A stretch of 61,954 nucleotides of DNA from the NCBI GenBank assembly GCA_016219175.1, contig JACRCD010000067.1:1-61954 (forward strand), read 5' to 3'. Origin of the DNA: Deltaproteobacteria bacterium. Lineage in GTDB: Bacteria; Desulfobacterota; Desulfobulbia; Desulfobulbales; SURF-16. Of the stretch, positions 44,653-53,535 are shown piece after piece. The stretch's first letter is position 1; the number at the start of each line of letters is the position of its first letter. The position numbers and the translations under genes were made by a program. The notes under the pieces are model-generated. The model made no database searches. It worked only from the letters and a program-made list of their open reading frames with translations, and was not told where the DNA came from.

Positions 44653-45090
44653 ATGAAGCAACTTGTGCTGACTATGATTTTTCTTTTAAGTTGTCTCGGG
44701 GTATCCCAGGCCGAAATGGTCAGTATTGCCGGGGAGATGGTGAACATGCGCTCAGGCCCAGGCGAAAATTATGAGGTGGTGTGGGAGCTTGGCAAGGGAT
44801 ACCCTTTAAAGGTCATTGACAAGCAGGATGACTGGCTGAAGGTGACTGATTATCAGGATGACACGGGCTGGGTGCAGAAAGATCTGGTCGACCGCAAGGC
44901 TTATTTTGTGGTGAAAGCGAAGATCGTCAACATCCGCAGCGGACCGGGCGAAAAGTACAAACTTGTCCGTCAGGCCCAGAACGGGGTCGTCCTCCGCACC
45001 TTGGAGACAAAGAGCGGCTGGGTGAAGGTCAAGCATGAAGAGGAAGACGTTACCGGCTGGGTGGTGAGAAGTGCGTTGTGGGGCTGGTAA
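44653..45090 (+). CDS. Exported protein with two bacterial SH3 domains
   Basis: 145 residues. Seen: a signal peptide (about 1-20, ending SQAE), then two SH3_3 repeats, each with a (N)MRSGPGENY or NIRSGPGEKY motif and W(L/V)KV turns and ending in a TGWV strand. Known: such domains bind cell-wall peptides or other periplasmic partners. Start: ATG at 44653 with GGGAG upstream; a TTG start at 44635 is less likely. It follows the polyferredoxin by 24 bases and may be cotranscribed. Confidence 0.88.
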   Translation: MKQLVLTMIFLLSCLGVSQAEMVSIAGEMVNMRSGPGENYEVVWELGKGYPLKVIDKQDDWLKVTDYQDDTGWVQKDLVDRKAYFVVKAKIVNIRSGPGEKYKLVRQAQNGVVLRTLETKSGWVKVKHEEEDVTGWVVRSALWGW

Positions 45091-45091
45091 A

Positions 45092-46438
45092 TTATTCTTC
45101 AGCAGAGGGAGATTGCCGGTATTTTCTGCTTACTCTCTCCTGTAGCAGGTGGGCGGGGGGGAATGGCGATACCGAGGTGTGCCGGAGAAGCATCCAGCTG
45201 ATGCGGTTGAAAATTTCATAAATCGGGCGAAAATCCGCAAGTAGTTCGCGGTCAGACAGTTCATGGCGGTTCAGCTCGTGGCGTATCCTGTCAAAGATTA
45301 TTTTCAGGCTATTGTTGCCGTCAATATGGCGCATGATAGGTGCGGTAAAACGGGAGGGCATGAACTGCAGCGATATCCGGTCCGGACTTGTCAGGCTGAT
45401 TTTTTCCCCGGGCCTCTGCTGAATCTCCTCAGCCAGTCCCTGTGGCGTGGATTTGAAGAAAAAGGGGACGTTTTCCAGGTCGTCCAGCAGGGCTTTTGTG
45501 TTTTTTCTTCTGGACAGATAAAAGCTGTGGCGCTGGATAAGGCCGGAGAGTAATTCGGCGATGGCCTGCTGATGGGGGCTTGGCAGTTTTGCTATTTTTC
45601 CGAGCAGCCCGGGGTGGCTGATGAATGTTTGCGGTTCATAGCCGATCCTGCTTTCAAATTGGGGGCCGATAAACTCCACGAGATGAAAGCCGCAATGCTC
45701 TACCCAGTCATAGAGCTCAATTACGTCAAACCCATGATCACGGGAATGCAGAAACAGGTCATAGATGCCGATGTCGCCGTATTCCTCCACCTCGCTCAAC
45801 CAATCCCGTTCATGGCGTTTAAAGAAATTTGATGGTGGGAGGCTGCCGAGAATGATCTTGGTATTCTCCACCCTTTCCTGCATGGATGTTTCTCCCCCAT
45901 TGATCAGTCCCATAAGAGACTGCATCTGGTAAACCGGTGCCCTGGCGTGCCTGCCGTATACCATGATGCCCAGACAGCCGTCCTGGGCCAGCACCGAACC
46001 TAAGGCCTGTAAGCCTTTGTGGTAATCTTCAAGATGGTGCAGCACTCCCACGCAGTTGATATAATCAAAAGCGCCGAGATCAAGTTCCGGGAGATTGAGG
46101 ATGGACCCATGTACCCAGGTTATGTTCGTAAGCCCCCGGATTTCAGCCCGTTGCCGGGCGATTTTCATGCTTTCCCGGCTGATGTCAAGGTAGACCACAT
46201 GAGAATTTTCCCGGTTGCGCAGCTGTTCGGCAAGAAAGATGGCCGCGCTTCCCGTTCCCCCTCCGGCCACCAGCGCCCTGAAGTTGTTGAAATTTTGTTT
46301 TCCGGCGTAACAGAAGTGATTGATCCTTTCAAGAAAGCTGTCCTCGGTGGACAGGAGCCTTTTTTTTTCGTCTTCGGGGTTACGCAGGGGATAGGGATAA
46401 TTTTCGTACTGATTTCGGACTTCGTGCAGGTAGTTCAT
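45092..46438 (-). CDS. SAM-dependent methyltransferase
   Basis: 448 residues. Seen: an N-terminal YENYPYPLRNPEDE typical of a methyltransferase family with a tetratricopeptide-free N-terminus, motif I ALVAGGGTGSAAIFLAEQL at about residues 55-73, VVYLDIS, and FDYINCVGVLHHLEDYHKGL, then a ~200-residue C-terminal extension of unknown role. Known: the central part is a class I methyltransferase domain; substrate unknown. Its upstream neighbour on the same strand is the tRNA-Ser pair with a terminator between, so it has its own promoter. Confidence 0.85.
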   Translation of the reverse strand: MNYLHEVRNQYENYPYPLRNPEDEKKRLLSTEDSFLERINHFCYAGKQNFNNFRALVAGGGTGSAAIFLAEQLRNRENSHVVYLDISRESMKIARQRAEIRGLTNITWVHGSILNLPELDLGAFDYINCVGVLHHLEDYHKGLQALGSVLAQDGCLGIMVYGRHARAPVYQMQSLMGLINGGETSMQERVENTKIILGSLPPSNFFKRHERDWLSEVEEYGDIGIYDLFLHSRDHGFDVIELYDWVEHCGFHLVEFIGPQFESRIGYEPQTFISHPGLLGKIAKLPSPHQQAIAELLSGLIQRHSFYLSRRKNTKALLDDLENVPFFFKSTPQGLAEEIQQRPGEKISLTSPDRISLQFMPSRFTAPIMRHIDGNNSLKIIFDRIRHELNRHELSDRELLADFRPIYEIFNRISWMLLRHTSVSPFPPAHLLQERVSRKYRQSPSAEE

Positions 46439-46465
46439 GGCTCTGGAACCAGGGGGTCGTTATGC

Positions 46466-46502
46466 AAAAAAAAAGATCCATTCTGCTTGCGCGATGGATC
46501 TT
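46466..46502 (-). terminator. Terminator of the tRNA-Ser pair
   Basis: On the minus strand, AGATCCAT - 12-base loop - ATGGATCT is followed by nine T. This ends the transcript of the two tRNA genes, 8 bases after the encoded CCA of tRNA-Ser(GCT). Confidence 0.9.
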
Positions 46503-46509
46503 CTATCTG

Positions 46510-46602
46510 TGGCGGAGAGAGAGGGATTCGAACCCTCGGTAGAACTTTTGGTCCTACACTCGCTTAGCAGGCGAGCACCTTCGGCCTCTCGGTCATCTCT
46601 CC
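46510..46602 (-). tRNA. tRNA-Ser (anticodon GCT)
   Basis: A class II tRNA of about 90 bases plus an encoded CCA. On the minus strand the acceptor GGAGAGA pairs with TCTCTCC, the discriminator is G, the anticodon loop reads CTGCTAA (GCT, codons AGC/AGU), a long variable arm follows, and the T-loop is GGTTCGAATCC. Short plus-strand frames over it with EGFEPS-like text are artefacts of tRNA sequence. Confidence 0.97.
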
Positions 46603-46621
46603 GTGTTCCGCAAAAAAAAAA

Positions 46622-46707
46622 TGGCGGAGGAAGTAGGATTCGAACCCACGGAACTTTCGTTCAACGGTTTTCAAGACCGCCGCCTTAAACCACTCGGCCA
46701 TTCCTCC
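46622..46707 (-). tRNA. tRNA-Ser (anticodon TGA)
   Basis: On the minus strand, acceptor GGAGGAA pairs with TTCCTCC, discriminator G, and CCA is encoded. The anticodon loop reads CTTGAAA (TGA, codons UCA/UCG/UCU family), with a long variable arm and T-loop GGTTCGAATCC. It lies upstream of tRNA-Ser(GCT) on the same transcript, 19 bases apart. Together with serS at 57788, both partners of serine charging are in the window. Confidence 0.97.
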
Positions 46708-46723
46708 ATTTTGTTTGCCCCGT

Positions 46724-46752
46724 TATTTACCATTTCGAAATTTTCATGTCAA
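46724..46752 (-). promoter_or_regulatory. Sigma-70 promoter of the tRNA-Ser pair
   Basis: On the minus strand, TTGACA - 17 bases - TAAATA, followed by the GC-rich stretch ACGGGGC. The -35 is a perfect consensus and the -10 differs at one base. Known: a GC-rich discriminator between -10 and the start is typical of stable-RNA promoters under stringent control. It begins just downstream of the radA stop. Confidence 0.85.
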
Positions 46753-46817
46753 TGCAAGATGTTCTTCCCGGGCCAGGGGCAACCGATTTTTATGGATGGA
46801 ATTTTTCCATTAGCGCT

Positions 46818-48182
46818 TTATTGATCCGAAATGGCAGCCAGGGCATCGGTTAATTTTTCCACGGGGAAGACAGTGAGCCCTGGGAATTTTTCCTGGGGAG
46901 CGTTGGCCTTGGGAATAATCGCCCTGCGGAAACCATGCTTGGCAGCTTCCTTGAGCCGCTCCTGTCCGTTGGGCACCGGGCGGATTTCTCCGGCCAGGCC
47001 GATTTCCCCGAAGATAATCAGATCGGTGGGCAGAGGCTTGTCCCTGAGGCTTGAGGTGATGGCCAGGAGGATGGGCAGATCCGCTCCTGTTTCGCTCACC
47101 TTGACCCCGCCCACAACATTGACGAAAACATCCTGATTGAAGGTGGCGATGCCGCCGTGTCGATGGAGAACGGCCAGGAGCATGATGAGCCGATTCTGTT
47201 CAATGCCCACCGTGATGCGGCGGGGATTTTCAGCATGACTCTCGTCAACCAGGGCCTGGACTTCCACCAGCAGTGGACGGCTGCCTTCCCAGATGACCAT
47301 GACAGCGCTGCCCGGCATGGGTTCGGAGAGACGGCTGAGAAAAATGGCCGACGGGTTGCTGATTTCCTTGAGCCCGTTTTCCGTCATGGCAAAGACGCCG
47401 AGTTCGTTTACCGCGCCATACCTGTTTTTTACGGCCCGCATGACGCGGTATCTGCTGTCACTGTTGCCTTCAAAATAACAGACAACGTCAATGATGTGCT
47501 CAAGCACCCTCGGGCCGGCAAGGTCGCCTGATTTAGTTACGTGGCCGACAAGAAAAATGGCAAGGTTGTTAAGTTTGGCGAAATGGGTGAGTTGGGCGGC
47601 TGATTCACGGACCTGGGAAACACTGCCGGGAGCGGATGAAACCGTGGCCGTCTGCATGGTCTGGATCGAGTCAATGACCATGATCTGCGGTTGCTCCTGC
47701 AGGGCGGTGGCGCAGATGTTTTCCACCTGGGTCTCCGCCATGAGCAGCAGATGCTGGTTCGGCAGGCGCAGTCTGTTGGCCCGCATGGCTATCTGTTGCG
47801 GCGATTCTTCTCCGGTAACATACAGGACCTTTATTTCTTCGCTGAGCCTGCAGCAGACCTGCAGCAGACACGTGCTTTTGCCAACCCCGGGATCACCGCC
47901 TATGAGGACAACCGATCCCCTGACGAGTCCGCCGCCAAGCACCCTGTCCAATTCCGACATGCCGGTGCTTATTCTTGGGGCGCTGGTCAGATTGACCTGC
48001 GACATGGGTTGAACAGGAGCGATCGCTCCGCTGTAACCACTGGGTAAACGAGAAGGGGAGGGTTTTTCCTGTTCCTCGATACGATTCCAGTCCTGGCATT
48101 CAGGACACTGTCCGAGCCATTTGTGGAAAGTTGCCCCGCAATTGCCGCAGACAAAGAATGTTTTAGTTTTACCTTCCTTCAT
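46818..48182 (-). CDS. radA: DNA repair protein RadA/Sms
   Basis: 454 residues. Seen: N-terminal zinc finger with C12, C15, C26 and C29 (CGNCGATFHKWLGQCPEC), RecA-like ATPase with Walker A GDPGVGKST, Walker B-like IMVIDSIQT, a KNRYGAVNELGVF motif (the family's KNRFG with F changed to Y), and a C-terminal Lon-protease-like domain (NVVGGVKVSETGADLPILLA). Known: RadA is a branch-migration helicase in recombinational repair. Its start overlaps the stop of the small upstream gene by one base. Confidence 0.95.
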   Translation of the reverse strand: MKEGKTKTFFVCGNCGATFHKWLGQCPECQDWNRIEEQEKPSPSRLPSGYSGAIAPVQPMSQVNLTSAPRISTGMSELDRVLGGGLVRGSVVLIGGDPGVGKSTCLLQVCCRLSEEIKVLYVTGEESPQQIAMRANRLRLPNQHLLLMAETQVENICATALQEQPQIMVIDSIQTMQTATVSSAPGSVSQVRESAAQLTHFAKLNNLAIFLVGHVTKSGDLAGPRVLEHIIDVVCYFEGNSDSRYRVMRAVKNRYGAVNELGVFAMTENGLKEISNPSAIFLSRLSEPMPGSAVMVIWEGSRPLLVEVQALVDESHAENPRRITVGIEQNRLIMLLAVLHRHGGIATFNQDVFVNVVGGVKVSETGADLPILLAITSSLRDKPLPTDLIIFGEIGLAGEIRPVPNGQERLKEAAKHGFRRAIIPKANAPQEKFPGLTVFPVEKLTDALAAISDQ

Positions 48183-48448
48183 TAAACTTTCTTAAGTTCT
48201 TTTTCCAGTTCATTTAACTTTTTTTTGTAAAAGCGCAAACATTTTTTGATATAACGGCCTCGTTGCCAACTGGACTCAATGTTGCCACGTTCAACAGGGG
48301 CATCTTTGCAGGCAAGCAGATGCAGGGCGGGTGATAGACGATTATTGCTCAAGCAGGCTATCTTGCTTTCATAATAGAGCTTATAGGTCTGGAGGCGGGC
48401 CAGCTTGGTGCTCTTTTCTGATTTTTCTTGCGTTGATGGCTGCATCAT
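48182..48448 (-). CDS. Small helical protein upstream of radA
   Basis: 88 residues, rich in Lys and Glu, probably all helical: KSTKLARLQTYKLYYESKIA, a short loop with CKDAPVERGNIESSWQRGR, and a C-terminal KKKLNELEKELKK coiled coil. No family recognised. Its stop overlaps the radA start by one base, which supports translation. The ribosome-binding site is weak (AAAAATT), and the two Met codons at the start leave the exact start open by one codon. Confidence 0.65.
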   Translation of the reverse strand: MMQPSTQEKSEKSTKLARLQTYKLYYESKIACLSNNRLSPALHLLACKDAPVERGNIESSWQRGRYIKKCLRFYKKKLNELEKELKKV

Positions 48449-48741
48449 AATTTTTATCCTAATCTACTTATCCGAGCAAATGCAAAAAAAAAGCCATCTC
48501 CCTATTTTGTGGCCTGGAAAAGTGATTTTCGGAAAATAAACAATGTTCATGGGTCTGTTTGCTTTCCGGATTGTTGGAAAATATCTTCCGGGAAAATGAA
48601 AAAAAGGGCAACTATTTGCTGGTCAAGGGACTATTTTCAGAATAATAAGCTGTAATTGCATTAATATTTGTGAAAGCCATTCGCGGTCTGAAAATTGCTT
48701 GATAATATAAGTAGCCATGGCAGATAACAAGGAGGACTATT

Positions 48742-48891
48742 ATGACGCCTCGACAAGCAATCAAAGTTTTAATGTTAAGTCCGATTTATTTCATGCTTGA
48801 TGTCCCTGCAAGAAGGAAACTCGTTCGCGAGTTTTGCGCACTGTACGGGGGGGAGCCGGTTAATCTCTCCTTTGCTAAGGAAGGGGAATAA
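48742..48891 (+). CDS. 49-residue conserved-looking small protein
   Basis: Reads MTPRQAIKVLMLSPIYFMLD, then VPARRKLVREFCALYGGEPV and NLSFAKEGE. AAGGAGGAC stands 6 bases before the ATG, an excellent ribosome-binding site. It has an amphipathic, basic-helical character. I recall similar short proteins starting TPRQAI in related anaerobes, but give that low weight. A TAATAT -10-like box lies near 48705. It stands alone and converges with the site-2 protease gene. Confidence 0.7.
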   Translation: MTPRQAIKVLMLSPIYFMLDVPARRKLVREFCALYGGEPVNLSFAKEGE

Positions 48892-48902
48892 AGAGACTCT
48901 GC

Positions 48903-49517
48903 TCAGCCGGTAATCATGCGTTCGGCAAAAGCGATGATCGGCATGAGCACCTTCTGTAAAAAGCCTGTATAAAAAAGGACCAGCAGGATCAGGAAGCCAA
49001 ACGGCTCGAGTTTGGCGTATGAGGCTGCCTGGCGTGGCGGCAGGATACCCATCAGAACTTTACTCCCATCCAGGGGAGGGATGGGCAAGAGATTGAAAAC
49101 CGCCAGAATGATATTTATCCAGATGCTCGCCCCCACCATCTGAAAGAGTGGAAGAAGAATCGCCTTGGGGATAAATACGGCAAAGTAGGAAAGTAATTGG
49201 GCCAGCAGGCTGCTGGCGATTGCCGTCATCAGGTTGGCGGCGGGTCCGGCCAGGGCCACCCATATCATATCTTTTAAGGGGTTTTTAAAGTAACGGGGAT
49301 TGACCGGCACAGGTTTGGCCCAGCCTATTTTCATGATGATAAAGGCCAACACGCCCAGGGGATCCAGATGTTTGAGGGGGTTTAAGGTTAAGCGTCCCAG
49401 GTTGCTGGCGGTAGGATCGCCCAAACGGTAAGCCACGATGCCATGGCTGTATTCATGGATGGTGAGGGCGAAAAGAAATGGTGGCGCAAGTATGATAATC
49501 TGCTGGATGATGTTCAT
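48903..49517 (-). CDS. Site-2 protease family (M50) membrane metalloprotease
   Basis: 204 residues with about six helices. Seen: the HEXXH zinc motif as HEYSH near residue 20, and the second metal motif NLLPIPPLDG near 150. Known: this compact RseP/SpoIVFB-like subgroup lacks PDZ domains; substrates are usually unknown. Its start overlaps the stop of the large nucleotidyltransferase gene by 4 bases, so it belongs to the rpsU-xerD-cca transcription unit. Confidence 0.92.
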   Translation of the reverse strand: MNIIQQIIILAPPFLFALTIHEYSHGIVAYRLGDPTASNLGRLTLNPLKHLDPLGVLAFIIMKIGWAKPVPVNPRYFKNPLKDMIWVALAGPAANLMTAIASSLLAQLLSYFAVFIPKAILLPLFQMVGASIWINIILAVFNLLPIPPLDGSKVLMGILPPRQAASYAKLEPFGFLILLVLFYTGFLQKVLMPIIAFAERMITG

Positions 49518-52162
49518 TTGCTATCCTTTCCATCCCTGCTTGCCAAGGGATACTCTCTCTCGAGAAATTTGATTTCGTCCTCACGGGTGTGCAGCCCGCC
49601 ATCCAGTTTTATTTCAAGAAGGTGATTCAACAGCGTTTGATAAAGGGGGCCGGGGGGGTAGCCGATTTTCTTCAAATCCTCGCCGCGCAGGCAGGTTTTT
49701 ATGTGGCGCAGCTGGGTTACATAAAGTGAGACAGCCTGCTTTCCCGCTTTGTTCCGGCAAATTGCCATCAAGAAAAGAAGCCCCTCCTGGCTTAATCCCT
49801 TCAGGAGCCAGAAAATTTCACTTGGCCGCAGGTGAACTCGTCTCTCCAGGATGCGGACAATGCGTTTTACCTCGATTTTTTCCCGGAGCAGGATCTGGGT
49901 GTATCGTTCCGGAACTTCGAATTTCCGGCAGAAAGCCAGCACGGCCCTGGTCTGGATGCGGGACATGAGGGCCAGCAGGTAAACAATCCATTTCTGGCAA
50001 TTTTCATCCAGATAAAGAAGTTTATGCCAGGAGATGGCCCGGTGCGCTTCTTCAAGTATGTCTGTCAGGCGCGCGTCAAGCAGCAGGGAATGGTGCAGGA
50101 ATTTCAGCAGGTCGAATTGCGCCAGGCGCTGGATGGCCGGCAGGGGATTATGCTCGGAAAGAATCAGCTTGATCTCCTGAAAATAGCGGCGGCCGAATTT
50201 TTGATCAAAAAGATGCATTCTTACCGCGTTCTTCAACTGTTTTTCAGTCAGTTTCCCCAGCACAAAACCCATACGCTGCTCAAGGCGGATGGCCCTGAAG
50301 ATGCGGGTCGGGTCTTCGACAAAGCTGAGATTGTGGATGATTCTGATCTGCCGGTCTTTTAAATCGTTCTGGCAGTTGAAAAAATCAACGAGGATGCCGA
50401 ATTTTTCCGGATTTAGGTGGATGGCCATGGCGTTTATGGTGAAATCGCGGCGAAAGAGATCCAGTTTGATGGAGCTGAGTTCAACCGTGGGCATGGCGGC
50501 CGGATATTCATAATATTCCAGGCGGGCCGTGGCAATATCGACTTTAAAGCCGTTGGGCAGCTTCACCACGGCGGTATTGAATTTGACATGGGTGCGCACC
50601 GCGCCCCCCACTTCCTTGGCAAGTTTTTTGGCAAATGTTATGCCGTCGCCTTCAACAACAATATCCAGGTCAAAATTTTCAACGTGCAGCAGCAGGTCAC
50701 GGACGAATCCGCCCACCGCATAGGCGGTGAAGCGGTCTTGCCGGGCCACTTCCCCTATGGTCTGCAGGAGAATGAGCATTTCCCGGTTCAGTGATTGGGT
50801 TAACAGGTTAGTCAGGTTTCTGTTGCGTTCTGTCGAGGGCTGGTTCTGGGTGGTGTTCAGGCTGGGAAGATAAGCCGGATCATTGATCAGGAGATTAAAC
50901 AGGTCTGTCCTGGTGATGACCCCCACCAGCAGATCGCTTTCAATTATCGGGATGAAACGTTGCCGGTGTTCAATGATGAGCTCCTGGATGTCGGCCAGGG
51001 TGGCGGAGGCAGGCAGGGTGGCGAAATCCGTGGTCATGAATTCCGTGACCGGCAGAGTTCCCAGGTTGTGATGAATGGCCTTGCTGGCATCCCGGCGCGA
51101 AAAAATTCCCAGGATTTTGCCCTCTTTCATGATCGGCAGCATGGTGATGCCGTATCGTATCAGGATGTCGTTTGCTTCCAGGATTGACAGTTCGGGGCCT
51201 GCTGAAATGATCGGCGATGACATCAGTTCCCAGGCCTTGCTTTCCGGGCGGACATGTTTGTGCAGGAGACGGATTAGCTTTTCTTCAGCCTCGATCAGGG
51301 TCATATCGTTAATGGTTGCCGCCGCGGCCGAGGCATGTCCGCCCCCATTGAATTCCATGGCGATCATGCCGACATTGACTTCGGGAATCCTGCTCCGGGC
51401 AATGAGGTAAATTTTTTCCCCCATGCTGGCCAGGGCAAAGATGACATTGAGATTTTCCATGCTCATGTACTGGCGGACAATGAGGGAAAATTCGTCAACA
51501 TATTCGCTGCAGGAGATCCTGGTTACGGTGATGGGGATGGATTGAATTGTGTACGTTGTGGCGGATTTGATCAGCTCGTTAAGCAGCGAAACCTCGTGGC
51601 TTGTCAGTTTCTGGGTGATATACTGGGCAACCGTATTGAGGTTGGCCCCGCAGTCAAGCAGCCAGGCCATGGCTTGCAGGTCGGCGGACGTCGTGGTGTT
51701 GAAGGTGAAGGAGCCGGTATCCTCATGCTCGGCCAGGGCCAGCAGGGTCGCTTCATCTTTGTCTATGATAATGTTTTTGGCCTTGAATATTTCGACAAAG
51801 ACGGTGGCGGTTGAGCCCACCGGCCTGACTACTTCGACATCCCCTTTCATGTCGTCTGGGGTATCGGGATGGTGGTCATAAAGGTGAACCTGTATCCCCG
51901 GGTTTTCCAGACATTTGGCAAAGTTGCCTATCCGTGATGCCAGCCTGGTGTCAACCACGATCAGTTTGCTAACCTTGTCCAGCTCGATGTTTTTGATACG
52001 CTGGAAATCATAGATCATCAGCGACTGGACAAAAAATTTACGCAGGTTTTTTTCCTGCGAACCGGAAAAGGACAAGATTGCCTTGGGGTAAAGCTTTTTG
52101 GCGGCAATCATTGATGCCATGCTGTCGAAATCAGCATTTAAATGAGTGGTTATGACTTCCAT
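49514..52162 (-). CDS. DHH-CBS-poly(A) polymerase/tRNA nucleotidyltransferase fusion
   Basis: 882 residues. Seen in order: a DHH phosphoesterase domain (NADFDSMAS, VVDTR, YDHHPDTPDD), a DHHA1-like part with NGGGHASAAA, two CBS motifs (about 310-430), and a class II nucleotidyltransferase with YAVGGFVRDLLL and the two metal aspartates in FDLDIVVEGD, followed by RNA-binding helices. Known: such fusions occur in deltaproteobacteria and Aquifex-like lineages, where CC- and A-adding activities can be split between enzymes. Which activity this one has cannot be read here. Both tRNA genes in the window already encode CCA, so its role on them would be repair. It is followed by the M50 protease with a 4-base overlap. 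Confidence 0.93.
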   Translation of the reverse strand: MEVITTHLNADFDSMASMIAAKKLYPKAILSFSGSQEKNLRKFFVQSLMIYDFQRIKNIELDKVSKLIVVDTRLASRIGNFAKCLENPGIQVHLYDHHPDTPDDMKGDVEVVRPVGSTATVFVEIFKAKNIIIDKDEATLLALAEHEDTGSFTFNTTTSADLQAMAWLLDCGANLNTVAQYITQKLTSHEVSLLNELIKSATTYTIQSIPITVTRISCSEYVDEFSLIVRQYMSMENLNVIFALASMGEKIYLIARSRIPEVNVGMIAMEFNGGGHASAAAATINDMTLIEAEEKLIRLLHKHVRPESKAWELMSSPIISAGPELSILEANDILIRYGITMLPIMKEGKILGIFSRRDASKAIHHNLGTLPVTEFMTTDFATLPASATLADIQELIIEHRQRFIPIIESDLLVGVITRTDLFNLLINDPAYLPSLNTTQNQPSTERNRNLTNLLTQSLNREMLILLQTIGEVARQDRFTAYAVGGFVRDLLLHVENFDLDIVVEGDGITFAKKLAKEVGGAVRTHVKFNTAVVKLPNGFKVDIATARLEYYEYPAAMPTVELSSIKLDLFRRDFTINAMAIHLNPEKFGILVDFFNCQNDLKDRQIRIIHNLSFVEDPTRIFRAIRLEQRMGFVLGKLTEKQLKNAVRMHLFDQKFGRRYFQEIKLILSEHNPLPAIQRLAQFDLLKFLHHSLLLDARLTDILEEAHRAISWHKLLYLDENCQKWIVYLLALMSRIQTRAVLAFCRKFEVPERYTQILLREKIEVKRIVRILERRVHLRPSEIFWLLKGLSQEGLLFLMAICRNKAGKQAVSLYVTQLRHIKTCLRGEDLKKIGYPPGPLYQTLLNHLLEIKLDGGLHTREDEIKFLEREYPLASRDGKDSK

Positions 52163-52237
52163 CGCACGTTTCGCTCCCCTGTGCCGGCATAATGATCAAT
52201 ATTGTCCTGGAAGTAAAGAACCACGGAGTCTGAGCGT

Positions 52238-53227
52238 TTATTTCTCTTTTTTACTGGTGCGGGGGTGGAATTTCTCATAGATGGCCTTCAGCCTTCGGCT
52301 GTCCACATGGGTGTATATTTGTGTTGTCGCGATATCGGCATGCCCCAGCATGAGCTGCACGGATCGCAGGTCAGCGCCATGAGACAACAGGTGGGTGGCA
52401 AAGGAGTGGCGCAGCATGTGGGGGCTGATTTTTTTTTCAATCCCAGACTTGTAAGCTGTTTCCTGGAGAATCTGCCAGAAGCGCAGTCGGCTCATGGCCT
52501 TGCCCCGGCTGGTCACAAACAGAGTGTTGCTTCTTTTGCCGCCAAGGAGCATTTCCCGGCTGCTCTGCAGGTAAAGAATGAGTTTGTCTTTTGCCTGATC
52601 GCCAAAAGGGATGAGTCTTTCCTTTGTTCCCTTGCCAAGGACGCGAACAAAGCCCGCGTTGAGGTTGACGGCCATGAACGGCAGGGTGACAAGCTCGGAG
52701 ACCCGCACGCCCGTGGCATAAAGAAGATGCAGCATGGCTGTGTTGCGCACGGCCAGAGGGGTCATTTCTCCTTGACCGTTCAGGATCACATCGACGTCGG
52801 CCACGGAAAGATCCGCCGGAAGCGGACGGGAGCTCCTGGGGATTTCCAGGATGGCAGTTGGGTCACGGTCGATGATTTTTTCAGCGCGCAGAAAACGGAA
52901 AAAACTTCTGAGACAGGAAAGGCGTCGGGCATTGCTGCGATTTGCTAACCCCTTTTTTTTGCTGGCGGAAAAAAAGTCTCTAATATGGGTGGTTCCGGTT
53001 TGCGGCAAGGATACATCGGCAATGGCGAGAAAGGCCAAAAAAGAAGTAAGATCAGCCTGGTAGGAGCGGATTGTATTGTCGGACAGTCTTTTTTCGGCGG
53101 CAAGGTAATGAAGAAACAGGTCCTGGCAATGCAACAGTTCCTTGGGGAGAACGATGCCAGGATGCCTGTTTTGATGGCCTTGCGATGTGCGGGAGCGTAA
53201 TTGAGCAATTCCCCGTTTTGTTGTCAT
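52238..53227 (-). CDS. xerD: Tyrosine recombinase XerC/XerD
   Basis: 329 residues. Seen: N-terminal SAM-like domain (LAAEKRLSDNTIRSYQADL, NARRLSCLRSFFRFL) and catalytic domain with Arg in ATGVRVSEL, Lys in LGKGTKERLIP, HMLRHSFATHLL, GHADI and the nucleophile in TQIYTHV. Known: XerC/D resolve chromosome dimers at dif. Both paralogues share these motifs, so the XerD assignment is provisional. The neighbouring rpsU is 16 bases upstream on the same strand. No dif-like site was noticed. Confidence 0.9.
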   Translation of the reverse strand: MTTKRGIAQLRSRTSQGHQNRHPGIVLPKELLHCQDLFLHYLAAEKRLSDNTIRSYQADLTSFLAFLAIADVSLPQTGTTHIRDFFSASKKKGLANRSNARRLSCLRSFFRFLRAEKIIDRDPTAILEIPRSSRPLPADLSVADVDVILNGQGEMTPLAVRNTAMLHLLYATGVRVSELVTLPFMAVNLNAGFVRVLGKGTKERLIPFGDQAKDKLILYLQSSREMLLGGKRSNTLFVTSRGKAMSRLRFWQILQETAYKSGIEKKISPHMLRHSFATHLLSHGADLRSVQLMLGHADIATTQIYTHVDSRRLKAIYEKFHPRTSKKEK

Positions 53228-53243
53228 CCGAGGAGGGAGGTCG

Positions 53244-53441
53244 CTACCCTTCCCGCTCTATGCGGTACATAACCTTGCGGAGTTTCCTTTTCGCCTCGGC
53301 CTGCTTGCGGCGCTTCTTGACACTCGGTTTCTCGTAGTGCTCGCGACGTTTCAGCTCTTTTTTGATGCCGTCAAGCTGCAGTTTCTTCTTCAGCTGGCGA
53401 ATAGCGTATTCGATGTCTCCTCTTACCTCAACTTCGATCAT
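53244..53441 (-). CDS. rpsU: 30S ribosomal protein bS21
   Basis: 65 residues, entirely typical: VEVRGDIEYAIRQLKKKLQL near the start, then KRREHYEKPSVKKRRKQAEA. Known: bS21 is a late-assembling small-subunit protein near the anti-Shine-Dalgarno region. It is the first gene of a unit including xerD and preceded by a clear sigma-70 promoter. GGAGC stands ahead of the ATG. Confidence 0.97.
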   Translation of the reverse strand: MIEVEVRGDIEYAIRQLKKKLQLDGIKKELKRREHYEKPSVKKRRKQAEAKRKLRKVMYRIEREG

Positions 53442-53506
53442 GGTCGCTCCGAAAAAAATAAGTTATGTAAAATGTGCAATTGATTCTTTACTTCTGAAAA
53501 CATAAC

Positions 53507-53535
53507 CCTATATCTAAACGGCTTCTCTTTGTCAA
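53507..53535 (-). promoter_or_regulatory. Sigma-70 promoter of rpsU
   Basis: On the minus strand, TTGACA - 17 bases - TATAGG, about 70 bases before the rpsU start. The -35 is perfect. It overlaps the last codons of the glcD-like gene, so rpsU transcription starts inside that gene's 3' end. Confidence 0.8.

Noticed and set aside
46437-46824. Frames reading EREGFEPSVELL and EVGFEPTEL
   Set aside because: These are translations of the antisense of tRNA-Ser genes, a well-known artefact.
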